Positions 24,169 through 33,376 are shown, numbered from the stretch's first letter. The stretch: DNA of 41,033 nt from Sutterella sp. (GCA_020025965.1 JAHHRG010000014.1:1-41033), one strand, 5' to 3'. Made by a program: numbers and translations. The notes: a model not told the origin generated them from the sequence alone.

Positions 24169-26277
24169 TTATTTCACAACAGTCACTTCCGCACCGGCTT
24201 CGGCATTGACGTGGAAGTTATATGCTGCATCGTGAAGAACGACCTTGCCGCCCTTTTCGACCAGAACCTTAAAGTCGGCCTTTTTAGCGCGATCGCCCGC
24301 CAAGATTTCAAGCACGGCTCCCTTTTTGACCGTCACGGCACCGAGGCCCAGCGATTGCGGGTAAGCAATCAGACGGCCGGCTTCGACCGTTGTACCGCCG
24401 CGGTAGGTATTCGTGCCCGTCATCGTGAGCGTACCGTTGCCGGCCTTTACCAAAGAACCGTCGTAAATGCGGGCTTTGATGGCATCGGCACGGGTCTTGA
24501 AGAATTCGGCACGCCACTTCTTCGCATCCTCGAGATCAATGAGGTGATTCGTCATATCCGTATCACCGTCTTTCACCAAAGCTCCGGCACCGAGTTCATA
24601 CGGGTAGGCATCGAGCTTCGTTCCGTTTTCCGTCTTCTTCATCCAGGCCTTTTCTTCACGTCGGCGCTGATCGAGCGCGACCTGCGAAATGTCATTGTTC
24701 CAAACGTCAGTCCCTTCGAGTCGATAAACGAATCGTCCGAGGAACTGGCGGGGGCCTTCCATAGCGGCCTTCAGATCGGGAACACCCCAGCCCATTCGGT
24801 CCGATACTTCACCGGGAGCAGGTTCCGTGCCGTCCGTATTGGTCCAGCCCTCCATACCGTCATGACGCGCCGTCGTCAGCATCACGTCGCGTGCCTGAGA
24901 GGCGGTCATGTTGGGATAACGAGACAGAATCACGCCCAAAGCGCCCGTTGCGTGCGGGGCTGCCATTGACGTACCGCTCTTGATGCCGTAATCGTCGGTC
25001 GGCGTTTCGGACAAATAGCCCGTATTGTGCGTCACGTGATTGGGATTCGAATAGCCGTCTGCCTTATCGGGAAAAACGAACTTGCCGCCGTGATCCTTTT
25101 CCGCAATGGTCGAATAGACGAATTTGCCGGGGGCCGTAACGGTCCACCACTTGGCTTCGCCCGCTTCATTCCAGTTGCTGACCAAGCGATAGCGCCCGGC
25201 TTCACGTTCGGTAACGTTTGCCTTTGTCCCGATACCGTTCCCTTTTTGATCCTTTAGTTCAACCTTGAGATCCTTCCCGTCCTGATCTTTCACGTATTCC
25301 CAATACTGCTCGAGCCCGGCCACGGCTAACCACTGACTTTCGATGGCTGGATTGAAGTAGGGATAAAGCGGACGATAGAAAGGATGTGCGAAGTCGCGGT
25401 TCCCGGTTGTAAAGACTTGCACGGTGTCGTGTCCCGTGATCGCATCGCGTGCCGCATCGACAAAGTCGGGTTCGCCGCCATAGCGCTTTTTAAAGAGCAT
25501 GTACTCGTATTCGATCTGCGCTTCGGTATCGGTCGCAAGGTGATCCTTGTATTTTGAGGTGTTGACGACAGGCTTGCCGTCCTTCATCACAATGGTGCCG
25601 TCGGGATTGATGTCGTAGCGCTCGAAGACTCTGGTGTTCGTGCCCCAGGAGTTGTTAATGATGCGCGCACCGGCATCGACCAAGGCCTTCCAGCCCGTAT
25701 AGAAATATTGATAGTCCTGGAAAGGACCGTAATTGTTATTGTCGGTGGCGCCGGTGTTGCCGACGACGACACGGGCGTTAAAGGCCACGCCGTGCATTTC
25801 ACGGCCGTCTCGAGCGGCGGCAATCGTCCCCGTGCAGTGCGTGCCGTGAGAGTCGTTGAGCCCCTTGACGAAGTCGCCCGTCAACTTAAATTTTTCGCCT
25901 TTTGTATAAGGCAGACCCACATCGCCTTCCTTCACGGCCTGCGGATAGCGGTTTCCCGTCGTACCGTATTCGCCTTCAACCTTCGTCACCGTAATGCGGC
26001 CGTCAGAGAATTCCCGATGTTCTTTTAGGACCCCCGAATCCATAACACCCAATTGCACGCCCTGACCGGTATAGCCGCGGGCGTAAGCGTCCGAGGCGTT
26101 CATCACGGTCAACCCCCAGTCCTTCTGATATTCGGGCGTTTCCCAGGAAGCGGGATTGCCGCGAACAGCCGAGTCATGCCACTTCGGAGAAGTGGCGTTG
26201 GCTGTCATGGACGCAACGGCAAAAGTGAGTGCAAGCGCTACGGCCACAGGTGAGCGTCGTAAAAGAGTGGAATGCAT
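24169..26277 (-). CDS. Secreted subtilisin-like (S8) protease, autotransporter-passenger type without barrel
   Basis: A signal peptide (about residues 1-28, ending ANA) leads into an S8 domain with the full triad: Asp80 (GVMDSGV), His144 (NDSHGTHCTG) and Ser437 (GTSMAAPHATG), plus oxyanion-hole Asn in NNSWGTN. The layout resembles autotransporter proteases such as NalP/SphB1. After the protease, residues about 611-640 form an autotransporter-associated beta-strand repeat (GNGTLTMTGTNTYRGGTTVEAGRL). The protein then ends at residue 702 with a short beta-rich tail; the roughly 250-residue outer-membrane barrel is missing, and only 79 bases separate its stop from the stop of the next gene. It should be periplasmic or rely on another route. 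GAGGAG precedes the ATG. Confidence 0.9.
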   Translation of the reverse strand: MHSTLLRRSPVAVALALTFAVASMTANATSPKWHDSAVRGNPASWETPEYQKDWGLTVMNASDAYARGYTGQGVQLGVMDSGVLKEHREFSDGRITVTKVEGEYGTTGNRYPQAVKEGDVGLPYTKGEKFKLTGDFVKGLNDSHGTHCTGTIAAARDGREMHGVAFNARVVVGNTGATDNNNYGPFQDYQYFYTGWKALVDAGARIINNSWGTNTRVFERYDINPDGTIVMKDGKPVVNTSKYKDHLATDTEAQIEYEYMLFKKRYGGEPDFVDAARDAITGHDTVQVFTTGNRDFAHPFYRPLYPYFNPAIESQWLAVAGLEQYWEYVKDQDGKDLKVELKDQKGNGIGTKANVTEREAGRYRLVSNWNEAGEAKWWTVTAPGKFVYSTIAEKDHGGKFVFPDKADGYSNPNHVTHNTGYLSETPTDDYGIKSGTSMAAPHATGALGVILSRYPNMTASQARDVMLTTARHDGMEGWTNTDGTEPAPGEVSDRMGWGVPDLKAAMEGPRQFLGRFVYRLEGTDVWNNDISQVALDQRRREEKAWMKKTENGTKLDAYPYELGAGALVKDGDTDMTNHLIDLEDAKKWRAEFFKTRADAIKARIYDGSLVKAGNGTLTMTGTNTYRGGTTVEAGRLIAYPQSLGLGAVTVKKGAVLEILAGDRAKKADFKVLVEKGGKVVLHDAAYNFHVNAEAGAEVTVVK

Positions 26278-26422
26278 CAGAGTCTCCTCAATGAAGATTA
26301 GTCCCGGTCTACGGTCATTAGGCCGGCAAAGTCTCGAAAAGTCTACACGGCAAGGTTTTCGAGGGTGTGAAAAACGAGGGTTATCAACTAGATGCTTACG
26401 GGTTACTCCTCACCGTCGCGAA

Positions 26423-26462
26423 TAAAAAATCGGGCGGTTCCTGTTTTTGGGAACCGCCCGAT
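26423..26462 (-). terminator. Terminator of sstT
   Basis: A perfect 13-bp stem (26429-26441 with 26450-26462) is followed on the minus strand by a run of T. Confidence 0.9.
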
Positions 26463-26489
26463 GGGGTATCAGCGTTTTAGAGATGAGGC

Positions 26490-27743
26490 TCAGGCTTCTT
26501 TAGCCTTGGCCTTCTGGAGACGTTCGGCGCGCTTACAAGCGGCAATGGTAAAGAGAACGTCGGAAGAAGAGTTCAAGCCGGTTTCGGTCGAGTCCTGGAG
26601 GACGCCGATGATGAAGCCGATGGCAACAACCTGCATGGCGATCGTCTGATCAATGCCGAAGAGACCGCAGGCCAAAGGAATCAGCATCAGGGAACCGCCC
26701 GGAACACCGGAGGTACCGGCCGCACAAACGGAAGCTACGATGGAGAGGAACAAAGCCGAAGCGAAGCTCACTTCAATGCCGAGCGAATAAGCGGCGGAGA
26801 GCGCCATGATCGTGATCACGACGGCGGCACCTGCCATGTTGATCGTCGAACCCACCGGGATCGAAATCGCATAGGTGGATTCCGGCAACTTCAGGCGGCG
26901 ACAGATTTCCATATTGACCGGAATATTGGCGGCCGAGGAACGCGTGAAGAAAGCGGAAACACCCGATTCGCGCAAGCACATCAAAGTCACCGGATAGGGA
27001 TTTTCATGCGTGCAGCAGAAGACGATGAAGGGGTTCAAAATCAAAGCGACAAAAGCCATGGCACCGATCAGGACAAGGAGGAGATGACCGTATTCGAGCA
27101 TTACGCCGAGGCCTTCCTGAGCGAGGGTATTGGCAACGAGACCGAAAATACCGATCGGAGCAAAACGAATGACAAGCTGCACCACGATTTCAACGGCACG
27201 GGCGGCATCCTGAAGCACAATGCGAGTTTCCGGACGGGCACAGCGAAGAATGATGCCGAAGGCGATGGCCCAGGAGAGAATGCCGATGTAGTTGGCGTTC
27301 GCAATGGCGTGCACGGGGTTGTCAACGATGTTGAGAAGGAGACCGCGCAACACTTCACTGATGGCGGCAGGAGCAGCCGCCGTGGCGGCTTCCACGTTCA
27401 TCAGAGTCAGGGTCGTCGGGAAAAGGAAACTCGCCAAAACGGCCGTAAAAGCGGACGCAAAAGTTGAGATCAGGTAAAGGACGATCACGGATCGAATGTG
27501 AACGTCGCCGGCCAATTCCTGATTGGCGATGGCTGACATCACAAGAACAAACACAAGGACCGGCGCCACGCCCTTCAAGGCTGAGACGAAGATGGTGCCG
27601 AGAATGCCGACTTCATTGGCGGCAGCAGGCCAAACCATGGCCAAGGCGGTACCCAGAATGAGACCGACCAAAATCTGCTTCACAAGCGAGGCTTGAAGGA
27701 AAGGCATCGCGAAGCTAAAGACGTTCTTAAAAGTTTTATTCAC
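26490..27743 (-). CDS. sstT: Sodium/serine-threonine symporter SstT
   Basis: A dicarboxylate/amino-acid:cation symporter family member. QASLVKQILVGLILG, GTIFVSALKGVAPVLVFVLVMSAIAN and the two re-entrant loop regions (SSAANIPVNMEICRRL and AAGTSGVPGGSLMLIPLACGLFGI) are close to E. coli SstT, as is the DSTETGLNSSSDVLFT substrate/sodium site near the end. It imports serine and threonine with sodium. The GTG at 27743, 8 bases after GGAAG, gives 417 residues (E. coli 414); an ATG at 27827 would add 28 unusual residues with no ribosome site. The import fits the threonine aldolase gene nearby. Confidence 0.92.
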   Translation of the reverse strand: MNKTFKNVFSFAMPFLQASLVKQILVGLILGTALAMVWPAAANEVGILGTIFVSALKGVAPVLVFVLVMSAIANQELAGDVHIRSVIVLYLISTFASAFTAVLASFLFPTTLTLMNVEAATAAAPAAISEVLRGLLLNIVDNPVHAIANANYIGILSWAIAFGIILRCARPETRIVLQDAARAVEIVVQLVIRFAPIGIFGLVANTLAQEGLGVMLEYGHLLLVLIGAMAFVALILNPFIVFCCTHENPYPVTLMCLRESGVSAFFTRSSAANIPVNMEICRRLKLPESTYAISIPVGSTINMAGAAVVITIMALSAAYSLGIEVSFASALFLSIVASVCAAGTSGVPGGSLMLIPLACGLFGIDQTIAMQVVAIGFIIGVLQDSTETGLNSSSDVLFTIAACKRAERLQKAKAKEA

Positions 27744-28032
27744 TTTGTGATCTTCCAAAGTTGTTTTTGTAACGCTGAGTCGCAAATCGTTTTCTAAGTG
27801 AAAACGCGAAGTGCGAAATGTAAACATAGCGAAAAAAACTGATGCTTGACGGCTTTTGTTGCCTTTTACCCCCTAGATTGAGGGTTTTCCCTACTGTATT
27901 TGATGATTTTCGAGACCACTTTTGTGCTGTTTCGACGAAGTTCTTAGCAAATCGAAGAGGGATCTCAGGAATTAGCGTAAACGGTAAAATGTGGATTCGC
28001 CAATTTTTGTTTCCCCAAGGCCCTTTCCCGAC

Positions 28033-29319
28033 ATGTACGCCTCGCCTTTTACCGTTCCGCCGTCACCGGAGTTGCAAATCAAAGCCAAAGCTGAAGTTTT
28101 GCCCGCAGACTTTCAGGGGCGTGCGGGCGTACTTCTTTGCCGATTGACGATCACGGGCGAAGAGAGGCTTCTTTCGGCGTTGGAGCCGGCTCCCCTGGAA
28201 AAGCACCTCAAGTGGAACGATCTGACGCCTGCGATGCTCTGGCCGGCGCTTGAGGAAGATCGCCTTCCAAGCAGCTTACTGATGACCGGGAAGTTAAAAG
28301 AAATCCCGATTGAAGCCGTTTTGGCGACTATCTTTGCCGGCTACTCGAATTTGCCGCTTGATCAGGGCGGTGCCGTGTGGGAAAAGCGTAAGGCTCAGTG
28401 GCGCTATGCCGTCGCCCGCGGCCTTTCGTCGCCGACGGTCGTCGTGCTTGAGCGTTTCAACCGTCTTCGCGCAGCGGAGCCCGGCAAAGAATGGACGCTG
28501 ATCGGTACCGCCGAGCGATGGATCGGTCCCTCAATGCCGCACGAAATGAAGCACGACGGTACGTTCGTTGCCCCGGTGACGAGTGTGAAATACCTCATCA
28601 ATGCGCTCCTTGACGGTATTCCTCACGAAGACGACCGCCCGATCGTTACCGCCGACCCCGCCCTCCCCGTCCTTTTCGAAGACGATGCCATGATCGTGAT
28701 TGACAAGCCCGCACGGCTCGCTTCGGTACCGGGCGTTAGAGAAGCGATCTCCGCCAAATCGATACTCGAAAAGACGGCGGGGCCGCTTCGTGTGGTGCAT
28801 CGTCTCGATACGGATACTTCGGGGTTGCTCGTTTTTGCCAAGACGCTCGAGGCCGAACGGATTCTTCACGAAAGCTTTCGAAACGGGACGGTTTTAAAAC
28901 GTTACGTGGCCAGACTTGAAGGCGTACCCGACGAGAACAGCGGTTCGATTGATCTACCGATTGCTCTGAATTCGCTTGATCGACCTCGGCAATGTGTCTT
29001 GTCCGCCCAAGCAGGCGGCAAGCCATCCGTCACCGACTGGGAACTTATTCGTATTGAGACACCTCCCGACGGCCGCCGAAAAGCTCTCGTCAACCTCTGG
29101 CCCGAAACCGGCCGCACGCATCAGTTGCGTGTTCACTGTGCTCATGCCAAAGGACTCGATCGTCCGATCGACGGCGACTCTTTCTACGACTCGCAAGGCA
29201 TTCTTGCGGAAGCTGGTCACACGAGGCTTTGCCTTCATGCGGCAGCCCTAACGTTCCCGCACCCAACGACGGGCGACGTGATGACCTTTGAGACGGATCC
29301 CGACTTCTCGATCTTCTGA
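28033..29319 (+). CDS. RluA-family pseudouridine synthase with long N-terminal extension
   Basis: The C-terminal half is a complete RluA-type synthase: VLFEDDAMIVIDKPARLASVPG, the catalytic motif VVHRLDTDTSGLLVFAKT with the active-site Asp, and the late PETGRTHQLRVHCAHAKGL. It isomerises uridine in rRNA or tRNA. The first roughly 210 residues form an N-terminal extension not found in RluA proper (219 aa in E. coli); it is not an S4 domain and I do not recognise it, though long RluA relatives with unknown N-terminal parts exist. The ATG at 28033 is preferred over a GTG at 27991, without a good ribosome site for either. It converges on the threonine aldolase gene. Confidence 0.85.
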   Translation: MYASPFTVPPSPELQIKAKAEVLPADFQGRAGVLLCRLTITGEERLLSALEPAPLEKHLKWNDLTPAMLWPALEEDRLPSSLLMTGKLKEIPIEAVLATIFAGYSNLPLDQGGAVWEKRKAQWRYAVARGLSSPTVVVLERFNRLRAAEPGKEWTLIGTAERWIGPSMPHEMKHDGTFVAPVTSVKYLINALLDGIPHEDDRPIVTADPALPVLFEDDAMIVIDKPARLASVPGVREAISAKSILEKTAGPLRVVHRLDTDTSGLLVFAKTLEAERILHESFRNGTVLKRYVARLEGVPDENSGSIDLPIALNSLDRPRQCVLSAQAGGKPSVTDWELIRIETPPDGRRKALVNLWPETGRTHQLRVHCAHAKGLDRPIDGDSFYDSQGILAEAGHTRLCLHAAALTFPHPTTGDVMTFETDPDFSIF

Positions 29320-29362
29320 AAAAAACACCGTTCAACACGAGAGTGGCGTTCGAACGGTGTTT
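29319..29362 (-). terminator. Terminator of the threonine aldolase gene
   Basis: A perfect 11-bp stem (29323-29333 with 29352-29362) is followed on the minus strand by a run of T; it may also end the plus-strand pseudouridine synthase transcript. Confidence 0.83.
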
Positions 29363-29381
29363 GAAGAGATCCGAGATTCTT

Positions 29382-30407
29382 TTAGAGCAAAGAAATCACT
29401 TTCTCGACATTGGCTTCTTGAGTGGCCCAGGAAGTCACAAAGCGAACGATCGTTTCCTTTTCGTTCAACGGTCCCCAGTGCGTAAACGTCACGTCGGGCG
29501 TGAGTCGTTCGACGTCTTCGTTTTTCATCACAATGAAGATCTGATTGGTTTCCGTTTCAAGAAAGAATCGGTAGCCCTTTCGACGGAAAGCTTCGGTCAG
29601 CTTTTCAGCCATCGCAATGGCGTGACGGGCAATCTTCACATAACGATCGTCTTCAAAGAGCGTGGCAAACTGGATGCCCAACATGCGGCCTTTGGCCAGG
29701 ACAGCCCCCGACTGTTTCATGGTCGTGAAGAAATGCGGCATGAGCGTCGGATCGGGAACCACGACGGCTTCGCCAAAGAGCGCCCCGACCTTCGTACCGC
29801 CAATATAGAAGACGTCGCAAAGACGAGCGAGATCGCGCAGCGTCAGATCGCAGGACTTCGCAGCAAGACCGTAACCCAAGCGAGCGCCGTCGATAAAGAG
29901 CGGCAGATGCAGACGTCGGCAGACGGCATAAATGACTTCGAGCTCGGCCTTACGATAGAGCGTACCGTATTCAGTCGGGTAAGAGATGTACACCATGCCG
30001 GGTTTGACGAGGTGCGTTCTCGATTCGTCCTGATACCAGGCGTTCCAATAATCTTCGATTTGCTTTGCGGTGATTTTGCCGTCGGTGTTGGGAAGCGTGA
30101 GCACCTTATGGCCCGTCGCTTCAATGGCGCCGCCTTCATGCCCGCAAATATGCCCCGTGTCGGCCGTGATGACGCCTTCGTAGTTTCTCAGAATGGCACG
30201 GATGACCGTCGAGTTGGTCTGAGTCCCGCCCACGAGTAAATGAACGTCGGCCTCTTTCATGTCTACGGCCTCGCGAATGCGTGCCCGGGCAAGGTCGCAC
30301 CACTTGTCTTCGCCGTACCCAGGCGTCGAATCAAGGTTAGTTTCATTCAGGGCCTTCAAAATCGCGGGATCGCAACCTTCCAGGTAGTCGGACTGAAAAT
30401 AGAGCAT
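29382..30407 (-). CDS. Threonine aldolase family protein (PLP-dependent)
   Basis: A fold-type I PLP enzyme of the beta-eliminating lyase/threonine aldolase group. Cofactor sites are GGTQTNS (60-66), the Asp-Gly of FIDGARLGYG (Asp173) and the Schiff-base Lys206 in YIGGTKVGA; ADTGHICGHEGGAIE (82-96) fits low-specificity L-threonine aldolase. The reaction splits threonine to glycine and acetaldehyde. At 341 residues it has the usual length. The frame is open to a TTG at 30431, but the ATG at 30407 starts right at the family N-terminus (MLYFQSDYLEG). Together with SstT and the nearby dipeptidase it suggests threonine and peptide catabolism. Confidence 0.88.
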   Translation of the reverse strand: MLYFQSDYLEGCDPAILKALNETNLDSTPGYGEDKWCDLARARIREAVDMKEADVHLLVGGTQTNSTVIRAILRNYEGVITADTGHICGHEGGAIEATGHKVLTLPNTDGKITAKQIEDYWNAWYQDESRTHLVKPGMVYISYPTEYGTLYRKAELEVIYAVCRRLHLPLFIDGARLGYGLAAKSCDLTLRDLARLCDVFYIGGTKVGALFGEAVVVPDPTLMPHFFTTMKQSGAVLAKGRMLGIQFATLFEDDRYVKIARHAIAMAEKLTEAFRRKGYRFFLETETNQIFIVMKNEDVERLTPDVTFTHWGPLNEKETIVRFVTSWATQEANVEKVISLL

Positions 30408-30651
30408 GTTGGAAGCACCAAAAAGAGTCAAAGAAGCCGATATTCTACGCTTAGCCTTTGGGCTCGGCCTCTCAGGGAAACCCTTCGCCGCGCTTCGGAA
30501 AAGAGCCCGGGCATCCCGTCTATACGCTATCGGAAGCCCTAAAGCATTTAGTTTTTATTTATTAGCCCGCACTTTCAGGTAGAGCGCGTCGAAAAACGCT
30601 AAAATAAACGACACTTTTTACTTAATACAGAACAACAAAGGTTACACACCC

Positions 30652-31578
30652 ATGTCCGCTCTTATTCTCGGTCATAAGAACCCCGACTCCGACAGCATCG
30701 TTTCCGCCATCGTCTGCGCCGACCTCTACAAGCGCCGCGGTCTTGACGTTGTGCCGGCAGCTCAGGGTAAGCCCGCTCCGGAAACCGCCTTCATCCTCGA
30801 ACGCTTCGGTCTCGAAGCTCCGGAAGTGGTGACGAGCGTTGCCGGCCGCGACGTTTATCTCGTTGACTTCTCCGACAAGGCCCAGGCCCCTGCCGACATC
30901 GATCAGGCCAACCTCAAGGGTATCGTCGACCACCACAAGCTCGGTGACGTGACGTCCACCTCCCCGGTCGAATGCATCATCTGGACGGTCGGTTGCTCCA
31001 ACACCATCCTCAAGGCCATGTATGACTACATGGGCTTTGAAATCCCGAAGAACCTGGCCGGTGCCATGCTCTGCGCCATCCTCTCCGACACGGTGATCTT
31101 CAAGTCCCCGACGACGACCGATCTCGACCGCGCAGCTGCCGAAGCCCTTGCCAAGATTGCCGGTATCGATGATATCGAAGCGCTCGGTATGGAACTCTTC
31201 ACGGCCAAGTCCGCCGTGTCCGGTTGCACGTTGCGTTCCCTCATCTTCCGTGACTTCAAGGATTTCCATATGAACGGCTCCAAGGTTGGCGTCGGTCAGC
31301 TTGAACTCGTCTCCCTCGACATCGTCGCCGACATCAAGGCCGATCTCGAAGCCGAACTCGCCAAGGTGAAGTCTGAAGAAGGCCGTCACACCGCCATGCT
31401 CCTTCTCACGGACATCATGAAGGAAGGTTCCGAACTTCTGATCGTTTCCGACGATCCCGCTCGTGTCCTCGAAGGCTTCGGCAAGACATACGAAGAAGGC
31501 AAGCACGCTTTCCTCGAAGGCGTCATGAGCCGCAAGAAGCAGGTTGTTCCGGCTCTTGAAGCCGCCTTCCGCAAGTAA
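30652..31578 (+). CDS. ppaC: Manganese-dependent inorganic pyrophosphatase (family II)
   Basis: A DHH-family enzyme that hydrolyses pyrophosphate. Metal ligands are visible in the expected order: His8, Asp12 and Asp14 (GHKNPDSDS), Asp72 (LVDFSD), His94 (VDHHKLGD) and Asp146 (LSDTVIFKSPT); the C-terminal DHHA2 part ends with MSRKKQVVPAL, with the SRKKQ substrate motif. At 308 residues it has the CBS-free length. Family II enzymes are common in Firmicutes and patchy in proteobacteria, where family I is usual. It is a single gene with strongly biased codons, implying high expression. Confidence 0.95.
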   Translation: MSALILGHKNPDSDSIVSAIVCADLYKRRGLDVVPAAQGKPAPETAFILERFGLEAPEVVTSVAGRDVYLVDFSDKAQAPADIDQANLKGIVDHHKLGDVTSTSPVECIIWTVGCSNTILKAMYDYMGFEIPKNLAGAMLCAILSDTVIFKSPTTTDLDRAAAEALAKIAGIDDIEALGMELFTAKSAVSGCTLRSLIFRDFKDFHMNGSKVGVGQLELVSLDIVADIKADLEAELAKVKSEEGRHTAMLLLTDIMKEGSELLIVSDDPARVLEGFGKTYEEGKHAFLEGVMSRKKQVVPALEAAFRK

Positions 31579-31596
31579 TCTTTTTTTTAAAGATTC

Positions 31597-31640
31597 GAAT
31601 AGGCCCGACTACCACTTGGTAATCGGGCCTATTCTTTATT
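31597..31640 (+). terminator. Terminator of ppaC
   Basis: A perfect 12-bp stem (GAATAGGCCCGA at 31597-31608 with TCGGGCCTATTC at 31623-31634) is followed by TTTATTT. Confidence 0.88.
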
Positions 31641-31683
31641 TAAGGTTTGCTTTCAAAGCGGTCACAATCGGGAAAACGTTCGG

Positions 31684-31714
31684 ACAAAAAAACGCACTCG
31701 AATTCACGGGTGCG
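31684..31714 (-). terminator. Terminator of the HxlR-type regulator gene
   Basis: CGCAC (31693-31697) pairs with GTGCG (31710-31714), and the minus strand continues with seven T. Confidence 0.7.
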
Positions 31715-31749
31715 ATCTTTAGACAAAAGAGGCGGATTCGAAATCGCGC

Positions 31750-32226
31750 TTAGTCTTGTTCGGTGAGAGGGAATCCCTGCAGGGCCTCGGCATCGTCCAG
31801 GCCAGCAAACATCATATTGGCGCGGCGTGCACCAGCGAGCGACGTACGGAAAGGATTCGACGGAATGCGAGCCTTCGGATCCGGTGCTTCGGGCTTCGGT
31901 TCGGAATAACCCCACTGCTGCGACCACTGAGCGAGCATGCGCAGAACAGGAATGATCCCCTTGCCCTTTTCAGTCAACGAATAGCAAACGGAGGCATCGT
32001 TCAATTCGATTTTGACGATAATGTCTTCGTCAATCAAATAACGGAGCTGATTGGCGAGCACCGTATCGGAAATGGGGCGAAGAGCTTCGCGCAATTCGGT
32101 GTATCGCAGTGCAGTGTAGTAATTGATCACCGCCAGGATGCGAGAACGCCATTTACCGTCGATGACCGAAACGCCGTGCATATAAGGAGTCGGCAACGGG
32201 GTAATCGGAAGTTTCTCGTAATGCAT
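31750..32226 (-). CDS. HxlR-family winged-helix regulator
   Basis: The 158-residue protein contains an HxlR winged helix: VIDGKWRSRILAVINYYTALRYTELREALRPISDTVLANQLRYLIDEDIIVKIE matches the family (GKWtllIL..L..G..RF.EL.r.l.gIs.k.Lt..Lr.Le.dGlv.R), followed by VCYSLTEKG and LAQWSQQWG. Such regulators often respond to electrophile or redox stress. A C-terminal extension of about 45 residues is rich in Pro, Ala and Arg and is not part of the domain. The ATG at 32226 follows GGAG; upstream codons are unlikely. It is divergent from the peroxiredoxin gene, 650 bases away. There is no Cys within the DNA-binding motif except in ASVCYS. Confidence 0.86.
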   Translation of the reverse strand: MHYEKLPITPLPTPYMHGVSVIDGKWRSRILAVINYYTALRYTELREALRPISDTVLANQLRYLIDEDIIVKIELNDASVCYSLTEKGKGIIPVLRMLAQWSQQWGYSEPKPEAPDPKARIPSNPFRTSLAGARRANMMFAGLDDAEALQGFPLTEQD

Positions 32227-32873
32227 GGGATATCTCCGTAAGGATTTCGTTGTCAATATTTTTAACACATTATGTCGCTGAATTATAGCGAGGATAAGCG
32301 TTTACCCTAATTCCGAAATTGGTTTTTTTCTGCACACGATTTTTAGTGTAATCGGTCGGTTTTTGGAAAATACAGTCGTTATCTTCCCCAAAGGCCGATC
32401 GCCCTGTGCTCGTTGGCGCTGTCCTTTTCAGCGTAAAAACTATCAAAGAGCTTATTTCGCTCGTCACGCCCTCTTCAATCGCTCGTTTTCTCCCTCTTTC
32501 AACGAAAGATGAGAAGTTGGGAAGAGAAAAAAATATTCACCGCATGAGCAACACTTGATGTAACAGAATGTATGTAGACTAAGTTTGACCTCAGTCTTTG
32601 TTTGTTCTCTTACTACGACCTGCAATTTTTGCATTTATTATGTCTATGCAAGACGGATATCTCATAGCATTCGACAATTCAACTGTCTGTCGTTTCGGAA
32701 TCACCGACCGACTCCTCACCAGAAGGACGACCTTGTTGTCGCCATCGGGGCGAATCATCACGACCGATAGCTTTCCACCGTTTCCTTGGGCGTATACTTT
32801 TTGACGTTGACCGATCGAAAAGCACAAGGACCGTTCGATTCGCGATCGGCAAATGACAGAAGGAAAAAACATC
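32227..32873. other. Divergent intergenic region between HxlR-type and bcp genes
   Basis: I see no reliable gene. A minus-strand frame (32591-32899) and a plus-strand frame (32585-32770) exist but lack ribosome sites and overlap the bcp start region. The region is AT-rich to 32660 and GC-richer after, so it may hold a decayed gene or a leader. Confidence 0.5.
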
Positions 32874-33353
32874 ATGGTCAAAACTCCAGTCGAAGACATG
32901 TTTGCGATCGGTGACGCCGCTCCCGACTTTACGCTCGAATCGGATCGCGGCGAACCCGTGACGCTCTCAAACCTTCGCGGACAAAAAGTGATTCTTTACT
33001 TTTACCCGAAGGACAATACGGCCGGTTGCACGACCGAAGCCCAAGCTTTCCGAGACCATTACGATGCTTTTAAAGCGGCAGGTTTCGAAATTCTCGGTGT
33101 GTCGCGCGACAGCGTGAAATCTCACTGCGGTTTCCGCGATCGTCAGGAGCTCAACTTCCCGCTTCTTTCCGACAAGGAAGAAACGGTCTGTCGGCTCTAC
33201 GGCGTCATGAAGGAAAGGAATATGTACGGAAAGAAGTGTTTCGGCATCGAACGCTCGACCTTCGTGATTGACGAGACCGGCCGTTTCACTGCAGTCATGC
33301 GCGGCGTCAAGGCCAAAACCCACGTTGACGATCTCGTCGCGACCTATCTCTAA
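32874..33353 (+). CDS. bcp: Thiol peroxidase Bcp/PrxQ
   Basis: The 159-residue peroxiredoxin reduces peroxides with electrons from thioredoxin. The catalytic Cys52 is in FYPKDNTAGCTTEA, and the fold is intact to VDDLVATYL. The resolving Cys found five residues later in E. coli Bcp is Gln57 here; Cys85 in SVKSHCGF is a possible replacement, as in PrxQ forms whose resolving Cys sits in helix alpha-3. The ATG at 32874 follows AAGGA. Upstream codons are open to 32853 but match no homologue. An HxlR-type regulator is divergent to it. Confidence 0.9.
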   Translation: MVKTPVEDMFAIGDAAPDFTLESDRGEPVTLSNLRGQKVILYFYPKDNTAGCTTEAQAFRDHYDAFKAAGFEILGVSRDSVKSHCGFRDRQELNFPLLSDKEETVCRLYGVMKERNMYGKKCFGIERSTFVIDETGRFTAVMRGVKAKTHVDDLVATYL

Positions 33354-33376
33354 GCTTCTTCTTTAGAAAGAACTCA

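Noticed and set aside
32591..32899. 102-aa minus-strand frame between the HxlR-type and bcp genes
   Set aside because: It overlaps the bcp start, lacks a ribosome site and matches no family I know; the middle looks somewhat protein-like, so it was a close call.
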